The notes beneath the pieces were generated by a model that saw only the letters and a list, made by a program, of their open reading frames with translations, made no database searches and had not been told where the DNA came from. 64,000 nucleotides of DNA, from contig NC_049994.1 in the NCBI RefSeq assembly GCF_000003815.2, positions 17,909,356-17,973,355 on the forward strand, written 5' to 3'. The first letter of the stretch is position 1; each line of letters opens with the position of its first letter. Positions 1 through 8,939 of this stretch are shown piece after piece. The stretch is from Branchiostoma floridae (lineage: Eukaryota; Chordata; Leptocardii; Amphioxiformes; Branchiostomatidae). A program made the translations under genes and the position numbers.

Positions 1-370
1 ATAAGGACTTGAAGGGTTATGCATAATTATGCATAATTCTAAGGTTATGCATGATTATGCATAAGACTTCAATGTATTATGTAATAAAGCAACAAATGAT
101 ATTTGGTAGACATATATTGCATGAATATAAAACACAGTTAATATATATAACCTGTCATGTTCAACAGCTTACATGTTCCCTGTAACCAAGTCACGAAAAG
201 AAAAATGATCAGTTTTCTCTGTCCCAACAGCTAAATACATAAAGCATCCTGTTTATTTGACATTGACTGACATTCAAACATGTAAAAACAAAGAAAATGG
301 TATCATATAAAATGCATGGCATTCAGCCATGTAAAAACAAAGAAAATGGTGTCATATAAAATGCATGGAT
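1..370. repeat. AT-rich non-genic start with short tandem duplications
   Basis: Positions 1-65 repeat the octamer-like TTATGCATAATTATGCATAA pattern. Around 265-370 a unit of about 56 bp containing ATGTAAAAACAAAGAAAATG followed by ATAAAATGCATGG occurs twice in tandem with few differences. No coding potential is visible. The stretch lies just left of the hAT-like element. Confidence 0.6.
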
Positions 371-421
371 TGAAGAAAGACATTCAATGTTCACTAATGG
401 AGAAACTGGTAGTGAGCACGA

Positions 422-737
422 CAGGGCTTTAGCCAGCTCGAAATTTTTTTCCGTCAGCCAATTACAATCGTCGCGAAAACCGCAAAAATCAATTAGGAGG
501 ACTGAACTGAGACCTTGAAAAACGGGTTTTAATGAGATTATCGTATGCGAAAGGTCGCCGACACACATTGTCAACAATCATAACAATAGCAAAACAAACA
601 GTGTGTGGCTTTTACGGCCGTGGACAGCGTCCCCAAGCCGCTTGTAGCTTCCACCAAGGATTTTTGTCCGTCAAGGTTGACGGATTGGTTTTAAAATTTT
701 TCCGTCACACGCAAAACGGACGCTGGCTAGAGCCCTG
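422..737. mobile_element. hAT-like MITE with 8-bp target duplication
   Basis: The ends are inverted: CAGGGCTTTAGCCAGC on the left and GCTGGCTAGAGCCCTG on the right, differing at one position. The flanks are GAGCACGA (414-421) and GAGTACGA (738-745), an 8-bp duplication with one mismatch. CAGGG ends with 8-bp duplications are the hAT signature. The interior carries CCGTCA-rich repeats near both ends and no transposase, so the copy is non-autonomous. Confidence 0.8.
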
Positions 738-745
738 GAGTACGA

Positions 746-1240
746 TGATGATGTTGTAAAGCAGCAGTACCCATTTGTGCAAGTCCTGTTGTTGTCCTCC
801 TCCAAAATTAAACCAATGAGAGAAGTGTAACTTTTCGCCTAGGAAATTATATTTCTTTGTTTACTCCCATCAACATTGACAATTATGTTATGTTTGCTCC
901 TTCAAATGTCTTATCTGCAGCACCAACAGACAGCACAGAAGTCCTGGACTTTTACAATGTATGACTGTTAGTTCTATCAGTCATCCCACCTTACAAAATG
1001 TACAAATAATGATCATAGTCTTCATCAAAATTAGATATTTTTGTCCTCAAAGCTGCATTTATTGAAAGGAGGTTATAGGTTATTGGCTACATTTGTGTTA
1101 CTAAGGCTATAACATCTCCGGGATATAACTTTGGATTCTCTTTATATGGGAAAGAGAGGAAAGTGACACACTCTTTCATCATTACAATCATTCATTAAAT
1201 ATCAAGTTGCTCCGTTTATTTACAATTTCTGCTTAAAATT
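746..1240. other. Non-genic stretch, nothing recognised
   Basis: No long open frame, no splice-flanked exon candidate and no strong repeat pair was seen here. The composition is AT-rich and unremarkable. It separates the hAT-like element from the retroelement fragment. Confidence 0.5.
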
Positions 1241-2103
1241 ATTATTGTTATTGGGTGGGCCGACTACTCTCTCTTGGCAGCCAGGGGCTGAATTTCGAGG
1301 AGCTTAAACAATAGGCAGGCCTAAATCGCAAGGGTCTGGAGCGAGCTGCCATTTGGTGCCACTCGGGTGACCTTAATACGACAGTAATTGCCCCAGGTGT
1401 GGCCATGGGACTGAAGGTTTTGAACCGCTCACACTGGGAAGGTCCCCTACTCTTTTCTGTGCGGCGGGTTCTTCAATGTGCGTGGGGCGTGGCTCTCTCA
1501 AACATGGGGCCTCCATTTAACCTACTATCTGAGGGACGGCCCTACCCGGAGCTGTGCTTGTGGTGCTACGTCCAAGACAGTCACACACTTTCTATTTCAC
1601 TGCCCTCTACACACGGCTGCACGACAAACGTTAGCTGCTACAGTGCTCCACCTTGTCGGTCAGTCTCTCTCAACTGGAGTCCTCCTTAATGATTCTCCAG
1701 GTCATAACGTTGCTACAAACCAAAAACTCTCAGATGCTTTGCATTCAGTTTTATTATCAACAAACCAATTCACAGCACCTTCCATCTGCTCCTCCTAGCC
1801 TCTTGTAGCCTACATTAATGCTGTTTTTTGTAGATTCCAAAGATGTATAGCCTATTGTAGCTTAGTAGCCCACATTTGCTTCTCATTTCTTAGATTTCAA
1901 CCTCTGACCTCCCATTGAATGTTATTTACTTGTAAGATTCCGTAGTATTTTATTTCGCATCTCTCTAATACCATTATGTATATACCGTTTAATGTAAATT
2001 TGTCTTGTAAGATTGTAATTTTATGTTATTTGTAGACCTATGCTATCAGCTGTGCTGCCTATAGGTCTGTGTAATGTTGTCGCATTTTGAATAAATCAAT
2101 GCT
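1241..2103 (+). mobile_element. Decayed 3' end of a non-LTR retrotransposon
   Basis: A frame at about 1478-1798 contains a C-x-C-G ... V-T-H-F-L-F-H-C-P ... A-A-R block, the zinc-binding tail that ends many non-LTR reverse transcriptases. The polymerase core is absent, so this is a 5'-truncated copy. A second frame also carries cysteines (C-L-W-C), which suggests frameshift decay. An AT-rich tail follows and ends near AATAAATCAATG at 2090-2101, where sequence homologous to the TPR gene on the other strand resumes. Near 1270 a CTCTTGGCAGCC block resembles the 3' end of the element at 37745-38390. Confidence 0.55.
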
Positions 2104-3596
2104 CTTGGACATCTGCAGTGCCTGTGCAAACATATCAAAGAATTGACGTGCTCTTCTGTGATCACCATTATATATTACACTCCAGAACTTTCCCAGGCTG
2201 TTAAGTGTTTTGACAGTGCTAGAATGTACTGTGCTTTGACCATAGATACTCCTCGCCATCTGAAATCCCTGTTCATAATAGCTAATATTTTCTCTCTGTC
2301 CACCATTTGCAATGTAGGTTCTGAGCCTGAGTTCTGCTGAGATGCTGGTAAGCACTGTCAGGTGGTGTGCATTGTTGGGACTGATCACTTGTTGGTTTTC
2401 CATTTCTTCTATTGTCTCCCAAACTGACCTAGGAGTGATGTGCGAAGACAACGCCAAGCAGTCCACTGCTACGCCTGGGAAGCGATAGATTTCTTTCTTT
2501 ACATCAATCAGCCTAGCTGTGAGTAGTTGTAGGTCTTTGTAGATGTTATTGTTTTCCTTCAGTGTCTCCTGTGCCAGTTTCTGAGCCATCTTACCCCCAT
2601 CAGCTAGCAATATCTTCCCTGTGATGGCCATGTATATGTCAATCAAATCCTGGTCCCCTGCTATCAGGCATGGATTTCTCAAGATAGTGGCAAGGTGATA
2701 TCCTTCCTTAAGGTATAGTTTGGCATCCTTTTGAAGTATTGAAGCCATGTTTTCTGGGGTGCAGATAAGTTCACTGGGTGGTTTGTCCACAGTTCCCTGC
2801 CTGCCCAGTGGAGTCTTGCTTGCCTTTGGCATGGAACCATCAAATGCAAACCCACGTGGTGTAACAGAGTCATAGTACCAGTTGTCAAGTGGGTTCTTAG
2901 AGTAGAAGTTATTGAGAGATTTTATTCCCAATGCTGGGAGAATGGTTTCTCCCAGGTTGACCACCTTGAGGTGTAGATAGTGGGTGAGGTTACGGAAATA
3001 CACAAGACATTCTTCACTTTCTTCTTCTACCAAGATGGCAAACTCCAGGTCTGAGTATGGAGTTACCAGTCCTGTGGCCTGTGAACCCAAACCTATCAGG
3101 GCATACTTACAGGGAGGGGGACCCATTAACCCAATACACTCTTCTACAAGCAGGCTGATGAACTCCTTCCTTTGTTGTGCAATGTTCTCAAACAAGTGCC
3201 TGACAGCCTGAGCTCGTTTTGCCTCTATCTCTCTGACCCATGGGTCATCTTCATCATGTACATAGGGATCCAGCTGCTGGTCAATGGTTTCCATCTCCAG
3301 CTTGATCTGGTCCCGCATCTCCTTCAGCTGTTTCTTGTGTTTTTCTGTCTCATCATGGTTTACATTATACTTATTGCCTAAGATGCATTTAAGAAAGGAC
3401 ATTTCTACCTCTCTGATAGCTGTTACAATGTTACCATTGATGACTTGATCCTCTGACCTGGCTATTGCTGCATTGTAGAGTGCTGCTGCTTTGACAAAGT
3501 CTCCCCCGTCTCCTGTCTGCTGACCTCGCTTACTGTAGACATCCCCCAACTTGCACAGGGGCTCCACCTCTCTCTGGTACTGCTGGGATGTGCAGT
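2059..3596 (-). CDS. Gene A exon 3: nucleotidyltransferase and short TPR remnant
   Basis: The acceptor TTTCTCCCCAG precedes the split codon and [13 protein letters not shown]. The frame also runs on upstream to 3762, but that part is intronic and has no counterpart in gene B. The nucleotidyltransferase and its helical partner domain are close to B's throughout. After GGQRENI the sequence jumps straight to [16 protein letters not shown], an internal deletion of most TPRs. The last residues after SKSI come from the antisense of the neighbouring retroelement tail. Confidence 0.75.
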
Positions 3597-5043
3597 CTGG
3601 GGAGAAATAACTTGAAAATGAGATATTGGCCAACAAGTTTATCATGTTAAATCTGTAAACTGACAGCATTTGACTTTTATGATGATCAACCTGGTACTGT
3701 AGCAGTAGATGTGCAATGTTACGGAAGGGTGATTTCTGCTCATAGTGTGTTGTGTTATGCACATAAGTTTAGTGACTCATCACTTTAGTGACTTCAGTGA
3801 TATCCATTTGTCAGCATATTTCCTATTAATTTAAAAATACTTGAATATATCATTAGTGCAGTTTTGCTTACCTCTTACATGCACTTTCTTAAGTGCAGCA
3901 GCAAAGTGTTGTTCCGCTGAGCACAGGTGTGCCTTGCTTGTAAGCTGTAGTTTAAAACGATGTTTAACTTCTGAATCAGTTGTTAGGGATCGACCCAGGA
4001 ACAGAACAAGACTGTCACAGATTTCAAGTCATCGTTTTGTTACAGAAGCAATTATACAGAAATATTAACATGAAATTAGGACCCCCACAGTTAGACAAAT
4101 TCACAAATTATGGAATATGGTTTCATAATTATATCAAAAAGGAATTTGTCTTCACAGAGACTTCAAAATGCAATGATGATGACTAGTAAAGCTATATAAT
4201 TATATAGCAAAGACTGAGTGACAAAGGTGAAACAAATTTAATTATTGAGTTGAAATTAATTCATACAAAATTTTTTAGAGTTAGGAAAAATTTTGGGAGG
4301 GACAGACTGTTAATAAGAATCTGTACATATTCAAGTTGCATGTCCTACCACAAATATGTTCTTACCCTCCTTATTGCTTCCCTCATCTTCTCCATGTACT
4401 TGATGCGATGTTCCAGAGTCTTTTTTGTCTCAGGATCCTCACATCTTCTCAGTGCCTTGCCGTACATGGCAGCTGCCTTGGAGAACTGGGATGCAGAAGG
4501 GGTTTTCTTGCCTTTCTTTAGGTAGAAATCTCCAAGTGATTTTAGAACCTCAACCTCCAAAGCCAAATCTTCCTTTTCAATAGAAGCTACCAAAAGTCCT
4601 GTATAACTCTGTTCAGTGTATTTTTCAGCCCCCCTGTCTAATTTGTAGCAAATTTCTGCCACCCGTAAGACATTGCTGTCAGAAGTACTCTCAGGCTGGT
4701 TTTCTTGTGACCACTGATACTGTGGAGTGTGTCCCTGCAGCAGTTGTCTGCAAAGTTTTGAATGTTCCAATTCATCCTCCAGTGTTTGTCCCATGTCTGG
4801 ATCTGTGCAGCGCAGTAGGGCAGCAGCATACAGGGCAGCAGCCTTGTCAATCTCTGCTGAATCTTTACTGATCTTTCCATTCTGAAGATGCAGGTCTCCA
4901 AGACTTTTCAGGACTTTTGTCTCCAAGATGTGATTCATGGACAGAATGGCTTCTTTCAATGCATGCACAAAAACAACCTCTTGGTCATCTTGACTCTTGA
5001 GGCACAACTGAAAGTTCTGTAACTTTTTTTCCAGGCAGGCCAT
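2059..5043 (-). CDS. Gene A: truncated TPR/nucleotidyltransferase protein
   Basis: Predicted coding exons are 5043-4366, 3944-3872 and 3596-2059, with GT-AG junctions in phases 0 and 1, giving 762 aa. Exon 1 encodes two degenerate TPR modules ([14 protein letters not shown]-type). Exon 3 begins with [11 protein letters not shown] and a helical repeat, then a DUF294/GlnD-like nucleotidyltransferase with the metal-binding motif G-S-Q-A-T-G...D-L-E near 3089-3045, then a conserved helical C-terminal domain. The paralogue at 11333-16795 then carries 14 kinesin-light-chain-type TPRs, but here only about one and a half remain before a foreign 12-residue tail. The substrate is unknown. AMP/UMP transfer or nucleotide signalling in the cytosol is possible but unsupported. 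It may be a working short isoform or a decaying copy. Confidence 0.75.
3872..3944 (-). CDS. Gene A exon 2 (73 nt, shortened)
   Basis: This short exon lies between AAACTACAG and the donor AGAG|GTAAGC. It encodes [20 protein letters not shown] then VHVR, and its last base makes the split Asp codon with exon 3. Gene B's equivalent exon has 133 nt, so about 20 residues ([16 protein letters not shown] region) are missing. Phase 0 entry and phase 1 exit are the same in both genes, which supports the boundaries. Confidence 0.7.
4366..5043 (-). CDS. Gene A exon 1 (226 codons)
   Basis: This exon ends at AGG|GTAAGA, a good donor in phase 0. It encodes two related modules, each with KSLGD(L/F) and KAAA(L/M)Y(A/G)(A/K)AL. 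Aligned with gene B, the position of B's start codon (ATGTCTGGCATC) reads CTGACGGGCATC here, so A must start at the next ATG, five codons further in. The B-like 5' leader GACATCCAG is also absent directly before it. A splice acceptor AATCAG lies about 50 bp upstream and could join the noncoding exon at 6485-6540. Confidence 0.7.
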
Positions 5044-5217
5044 ATTGATGCCCGTCAGTGTCCAATTCAGCTTGTTTTCAAATCTGATTTTTTTTTCTTC
5101 TCATTTTAGGAGATTACAGTTGTTTGCAATAACTTTTTTCTTATGATTTTTGTATTTTTGCTGACCTGTGGAAGAAACAAGATCACATAATGATTACTAG
5201 TAATATATATAAGCCTA

Positions 5218-5426
5218 CTGTAAATGCAGAAACTTTCGCGGTGGTTTTAATGTTTGCAGTTTTTGCGGTGGTCGCTTCACCGCAAATTTAAAACCACCAT
5301 GAACATTTTTTTATAACAGTAAGAGACTACAGTGCATGGTGATACCGCGAAATTAAAACCACCGTGAAAAGTCCATTTTCCCGCTACCCCGAAATTAAAT
5401 CTCCGCGAACTTAAATGCATTTACAG
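5218..5426. mobile_element. TA-flanked MITE, CTGTAAATGCA family, copy 1
   Basis: The termini CTGTAAATGCA and TGCATTTACAG are inverted and flanked by TA on both sides. Inside are repeated CGCGGTGG and ACCGCGAA blocks. The same element occurs at 26784-26991. TA duplication fits a Tc1/mariner-type mover. No transposase is present. Confidence 0.85.
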
Positions 5427-6484
5427 TATATATAGAGAGAAGAGAAAGTGGAACAAAAGCAGGCATGCATTTATATCATTGAGATGAAAGCTACTTGCGA
5501 TCTTGACAGAGAAGACAGATGTTTTATACAATATCAGGTATATTGTATGAACAAAATCCCCTTAGCCCTTTTTGAGCACAATATAAACAGTGAACCAACA
5601 ATGGACTACCACCCTTTGCAATAGCAGCATCTTGGCTCAGAGGAATGTATAAGGCTGCTAACCACTTAACTACGCAATCGCTACTATAAGGAAGACTTAA
5701 GTGTGTCATTGCCAATATTCTTGCATGTCCAGCATTCTGTCAGTAATTGCTTTGCAGTAACTGAATACACTTTGAGATCAGTTTGAAATGTCCATGGAAG
5801 TCTATTAACTGCTACATGTTGTTTACTTTTAAACATGTTGATTTCCGAACTTGATGTTGCGTAGCATAATAGTAGTGTTTGACTTAAAGCTCGGAGGCTA
5901 CTACTAAGACCAAAGAAATTTTCCAGTTTTCCTCACAACAGGTGGAAATTTTGTTGCACCAATACTTTGACCTTCTATTGTGTCACATTAGTTTATTTTA
6001 AACATTATTGATTTTTCTCTCATAAGATTAAGCCTGTGTTTAACTTTTAGTCTGATTCAATTTTGCCTCTTGCAGTCGTCCAACTGATCAACCTTTTACA
6101 ATTTTCACAGATAACTTGAGTAATTGTAATTCTTGATTTGGTAACAGTAACTTAATTTTAGCAATTTTCATGATCATTGTAAGTTTAATTAATTGCTAGA
6201 ATTTCATCAACGCAATTATTTCATCAATCAACATTTGTTTGTTCCCACCTTCAGAATGAAATGCTATGAACCTACTCCCTTGCACCCCAACCGCTAAAAT
6301 TACAGACTGCAATATTACATGGATTGAAAGTATATTGCCATGATGATTATGCAAGACAATCACCCAATATATTGGTTTGACTAAAACTGCTGCCCGTGCC
6401 AATGTATACATGTCAAGATTAGAACACAAATATCAAGTGTCAAGAAAAACAGAAGCAGGACGAATGCATGTGTTAAAATCTCAC
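5427..6484. other. Intronic or intergenic stretch with no recognised feature
   Basis: This probably is the first intron of gene A, if the noncoding exon at 6485 is used. No conserved open frame or repeat pair was seen. Short minus-strand frames (5524-5715, 6196-6429) have no family features. Confidence 0.4.
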
Positions 6485-6540
6485 CTGGATGTCTGAGACT
6501 CCACAGCTGTGACCCTGCCTGGGTAGAGTCTTGTCTCTTT
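6485..6540 (-). other. Candidate 5' noncoding exon of gene A
   Basis: On the minus strand this block ends in GTCTCAGACATCCAG|GTGAGAT, a strong donor. Near-identical blocks occur at 18996-19045 and, more diverged, at 16872-16920 upstream of gene B. It contains no long frame, so it would be 5' UTR, about 1.4 kb upstream of coding exon 1. The 5' end of the exon is not defined by anything visible. Confidence 0.45.
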
Positions 6541-6865
6541 CTTCCCTTACTCAGCAAGACTTCTGGATTTCACTATGACTCATGATCACATGATGGAAAC
6601 TTTGTTGCGTAACTTGTGAGAGTTTCCATTGAGTCACACCACAGTCAGCAGTCCTTTTTATAGCAATGTAAATATCAAGCTTGGGACAAAGGTTACTCAT
6701 TAATTCTTCACAGTTGTACACCTTTGGTCTTAGGGCTGTGTGTTAATCAATAAAGAATGAGGAGCACAATAGATGTCAAATTAATGATGCCGTACACGTT
6801 TTCGTCCTGTTTTGTATCGGGTGATGGTTTTGCCCCCCTCCCCCAAGTAATACCAAATTGGATGT

Positions 6866-7062
6866 AACGTTAGTTCACCTTTATCCGTTGGGTAACCTAT
6901 ATCCGTTGTTCTTAAAACATGGCATTTGGATATAACAAGTTGACAGTTAGTGGTTTCAAACCGTAACATTTTGAAAATGTTCAAATATGAAACCATTGTC
7001 CGTCAAACTGATACCATGATTCAAAGAACAACGGATATAGGTTACCCCACGAATTTCTAGCG
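6866..7062. mobile_element. Hairpin MITE, ATATCCGTTGTT family, copy 1
   Basis: The left arm has TTCACCTTTATCCGTTGGG then TAACCTATATCCGTTGTT. The right arm has AACAACGGATATAGGTTACC. Near the centre a short inner palindrome around ACATTTTGAAAATGTT forms the turn. Related hairpins occur at 51105-51245 and 52771-52972. Confidence 0.75.
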
Positions 7063-7419
7063 TTGATAGAAGATCTACTATCTCCAATTCTTTTGTTGAG
7101 GAAGAAGTTTTTGCAAAGTTTAGTATTAGATGTAAAGGGAAATTATGCCAAATGTTTGGGACTTCCTGGCCCAAATCGATGTTTATTTACTTATTAGATT
7201 AAATTTAAATGATCTTTTCTGATTATGTTCAGGGTAGGTTTGGGAGATCATGGTACAAAGCAGATTTCTGATCAATCTTTATTCTAAATCTGAGTGGTTG
7301 TGTGACATCATTGGTCCCCAAGACATTGCTATCGACATCATGGATTTGAAATGATCTGCCCGTCTTTTGTTTCTACAATTTATACATAATTATATAGGCG
7401 TGGGTACCAGTACAGAAAA

Positions 7420-7489
7420 TTCAGGTCCAGGTCAGGTTCAGGTCCAGAGGATCAGGTCCAGGTCCGGACCTGAACCTGGACCTGATTCA
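7420..7489. promoter_or_regulatory. CAGGTC hexamer array ending in a palindrome
   Basis: The hexamers CAGGTC and CAGGTT run in tandem, then invert: CAGGTCCAGGTCCGGACCTG continues into AACCTGGACCTGA. The units resemble nuclear-receptor half sites (AGGTCA), arranged as direct and everted copies. It sits about 190 bp before the RhoGAP exon. Function is not shown; it may simply be a short hairpin repeat. Confidence 0.35.
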
Positions 7490-7679
7490 GTATGTGAAAA
7501 TTTGTGAATGGATGATACTCAAAACAATGGTCCATTTCGCTACGCTGTTTTGTGGAGTATTCAACTCCCACTGGCGTTTTAAAATCTTACAAGGCTAACT
7601 GCCTCTGTACGAATGACTGTAAAACTTGATAGAAATGACTATAGACATCTTTATAACCTCCATTATTGTGTTCCTACAG

Positions 7680-7785
7680 AGATTGCCGATGACAAAGACT
7701 GCCTCAGGAAGATACACGAGACACTAGACGAGCTGCCGCCGGCACACTTTCAAACTCTCAGCTTCCTCATGGCACATTTACACAG
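7680..7785 (+). CDS. RhoGAP penultimate exon
   Basis: The exon is bounded by CCTACAG and the donor CAG|GTTAGT and leaves two bases for the next codon. The LPPAH-x-x-TL-x-(F/Y)LM-x-HL motif is typical of the RhoGAP helical core. Its phase matches all five downstream copies of the next exon, which each begin with the single base that completes Arg. Confidence 0.75.
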
Positions 7786-8930
7786 GTTAGTATACTGCAG
7801 AGTGTTATTTCTACATTGACTGAGACATCTAGAATTATATTGACAGTGAGAGCTTATTAAATTACTCATCAGTTGATGTATGTAATGTAATTTACAGATT
7901 GAATGTCACTTGTATGGAGAGTTCCAAAACCATATCCAGTTGCTTGAATAACTACTTTTTGGTGTATCTTTAAGTTATTACCTGGATGTCTAACCTTCAT
8001 CGACATATCTCCTGATTGACTGTTTGAAATCTTAGACTGTTTTGCTATCATACGTCTCAGATGTTTTGATGTTTGATTATGATATGATATGAAGGATTTT
8101 TCTTCTAAATTTCATTTCCCCAGAGTCGCAAAGTGTGAGAAGTTTAACCTGATGACAGCAGAGAGCCTGGGGATGGTGTGGGGCCCGACGCTCATGAGAC
8201 TTTGTGAAATAAACCCATTTAAGCAGTCTTTATTAACCCTTATGTGGCAATAAAAACCTTTTTTTGTAAATTCCTTTTTTTTTCCCAGAGTCGCAAAGTG
8301 TGAGAAGTTCAATCTGATGATAGCAGAGAACCTGGGAATGGTGTTGGGCTCAACTCTGATGCGGCTTGGTGAAATATTGACCCTTTTAAGCAGTCTTTAT
8401 TAACCCTGATGTGGCGATAAAAACCTTTTTTTCTCCAGAGTTGCAAAGTGCGAGAAGTTTAATCTGATGACAGCCGAGAACCTGTGGATGGTGTGGGGCC
8501 CAACGCTCATGAGACTTTGTAATATTAGCCCTTTTAAGCAGTCTTTATCAACCCAGATGTGGCAATAAAAACATTTTTTTCAATTCCTTTTTTCTCCAGA
8601 GTCGCAAAGTGCAAGAAGTTTAACCTGATGACCGCAGAGAACCTGGGGATGGTGTGGGACCCGACACTCATGAGACTTGGTGAAATATTAATCCTTTTAA
8701 GCACTCTCTTTGTCCATGAATAACCTTTTTCTATAAATTTCATGTACTTCTCCAGAGTTGCAAAGTGCGATAAGTTCAACCTGATGACAGCCGAGAACCT
8801 GGGAATGGTGTGGGGCCCGACGCTGATGAGACTTGCAGACACGAACTCACTAGCTGGGCTCACGGATCTCAAGTTCCAGAGGAGGGCAGTCGAACTCATG
8901 ATCAAGTTTCAGGACGCACTCTTCAACTAA
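7680..8930 (+). CDS. 3' end of a chimaerin-like RhoGAP gene
   Basis: Exon 7680-7785 follows TTCCTACAG and ends CACAG|GTTAGT. It encodes IADDKDCLRKIHETLDELPP then AHFQTLSFLMAHLHR. The terminal exon 8756-8930 completes the Arg codon and encodes VAKCDKFNLMTAENLGMVWG then PTLMRL to a final ALFN-stop. This is the second half of a RhoGAP domain, with the conserved Asn of AENLG that contacts the GTPase and the GPTLMR block. Chimaerins also stop right after this domain (EDVLF-stop), hence the call; another C-terminal RhoGAP protein is possible. The Arg finger, C1 and SH2 parts are not in view, so upstream exons must lie beyond gene A, left of the window, or this is a partial copy. Confidence 0.7.
8124..8202 (+). 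pseudogene. RhoGAP terminal exon copy 1 (truncated, N to S)
   Basis: This copy follows TTTCCCCAG and encodes VAKCEKFNLMTAESLGMVWG then PTLMRL before diverging into TGTGAAATA. The otherwise invariant Asn of AENLG is Ser here. The 3' half of the domain is missing, so use of this copy alone would give a shortened protein. Confidence 0.65.
8289..8367 (+). pseudogene. RhoGAP terminal exon copy 2 (W to L, P to S)
   Basis: The acceptor TTTCCCAG is intact. The encoded block reads FNLMIAENLGMVLGSTLMRL, so the Trp and Pro of the VWGPTL motif are lost. After CTTG comes GTGAAA, which could act as a donor. Confidence 0.65.
8439..8517 (+). pseudogene. RhoGAP terminal exon copy 3 (G to W)
   Basis: The acceptor TTTTCTCCAG is intact. 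The block reads AENLWMVWGPTLMRL, with Trp replacing the Gly after AENL. It then runs into TGTAATATTAG and a spacer shared with the other copies. Confidence 0.65.
8600..8678 (+). pseudogene. RhoGAP terminal exon copy 4 (G to D)
   Basis: The acceptor TTTTTTCTCCAG is intact. The block reads AENLGMVWDPTLMRL; the Gly of the GPTL turn is Asp. Like copy 2 it ends in CTTG|GTGAAA, a possible donor. Confidence 0.65.
8756..8930 (+). CDS. RhoGAP terminal exon copy 5 (complete)
   Basis: Only this copy has all the consensus residues and continues past LMRL into ADTNSLAGLTDLKFQRRAVE then LMIKFQDALFN and a TAA stop. The acceptor is ACTTCTCCAG. It is the likely functional end of the gene. Confidence 0.75.
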
Positions 8931-8939
8931 CAGTACTTG

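Noticed and set aside
3597-3762. N-terminal extension of gene A's exon 3 frame
   Set aside because: The acceptor TTTCTCCCCAG and gene B show this part is intron that happens to be open.
8534-8905. Minus-strand frame of 123 codons over the RhoGAP exon copies
   Set aside because: It is the antisense of the repeated exon units; its repeated SLMSVGPHTIPRFSAVI blocks are the complement of the RhoGAP code.
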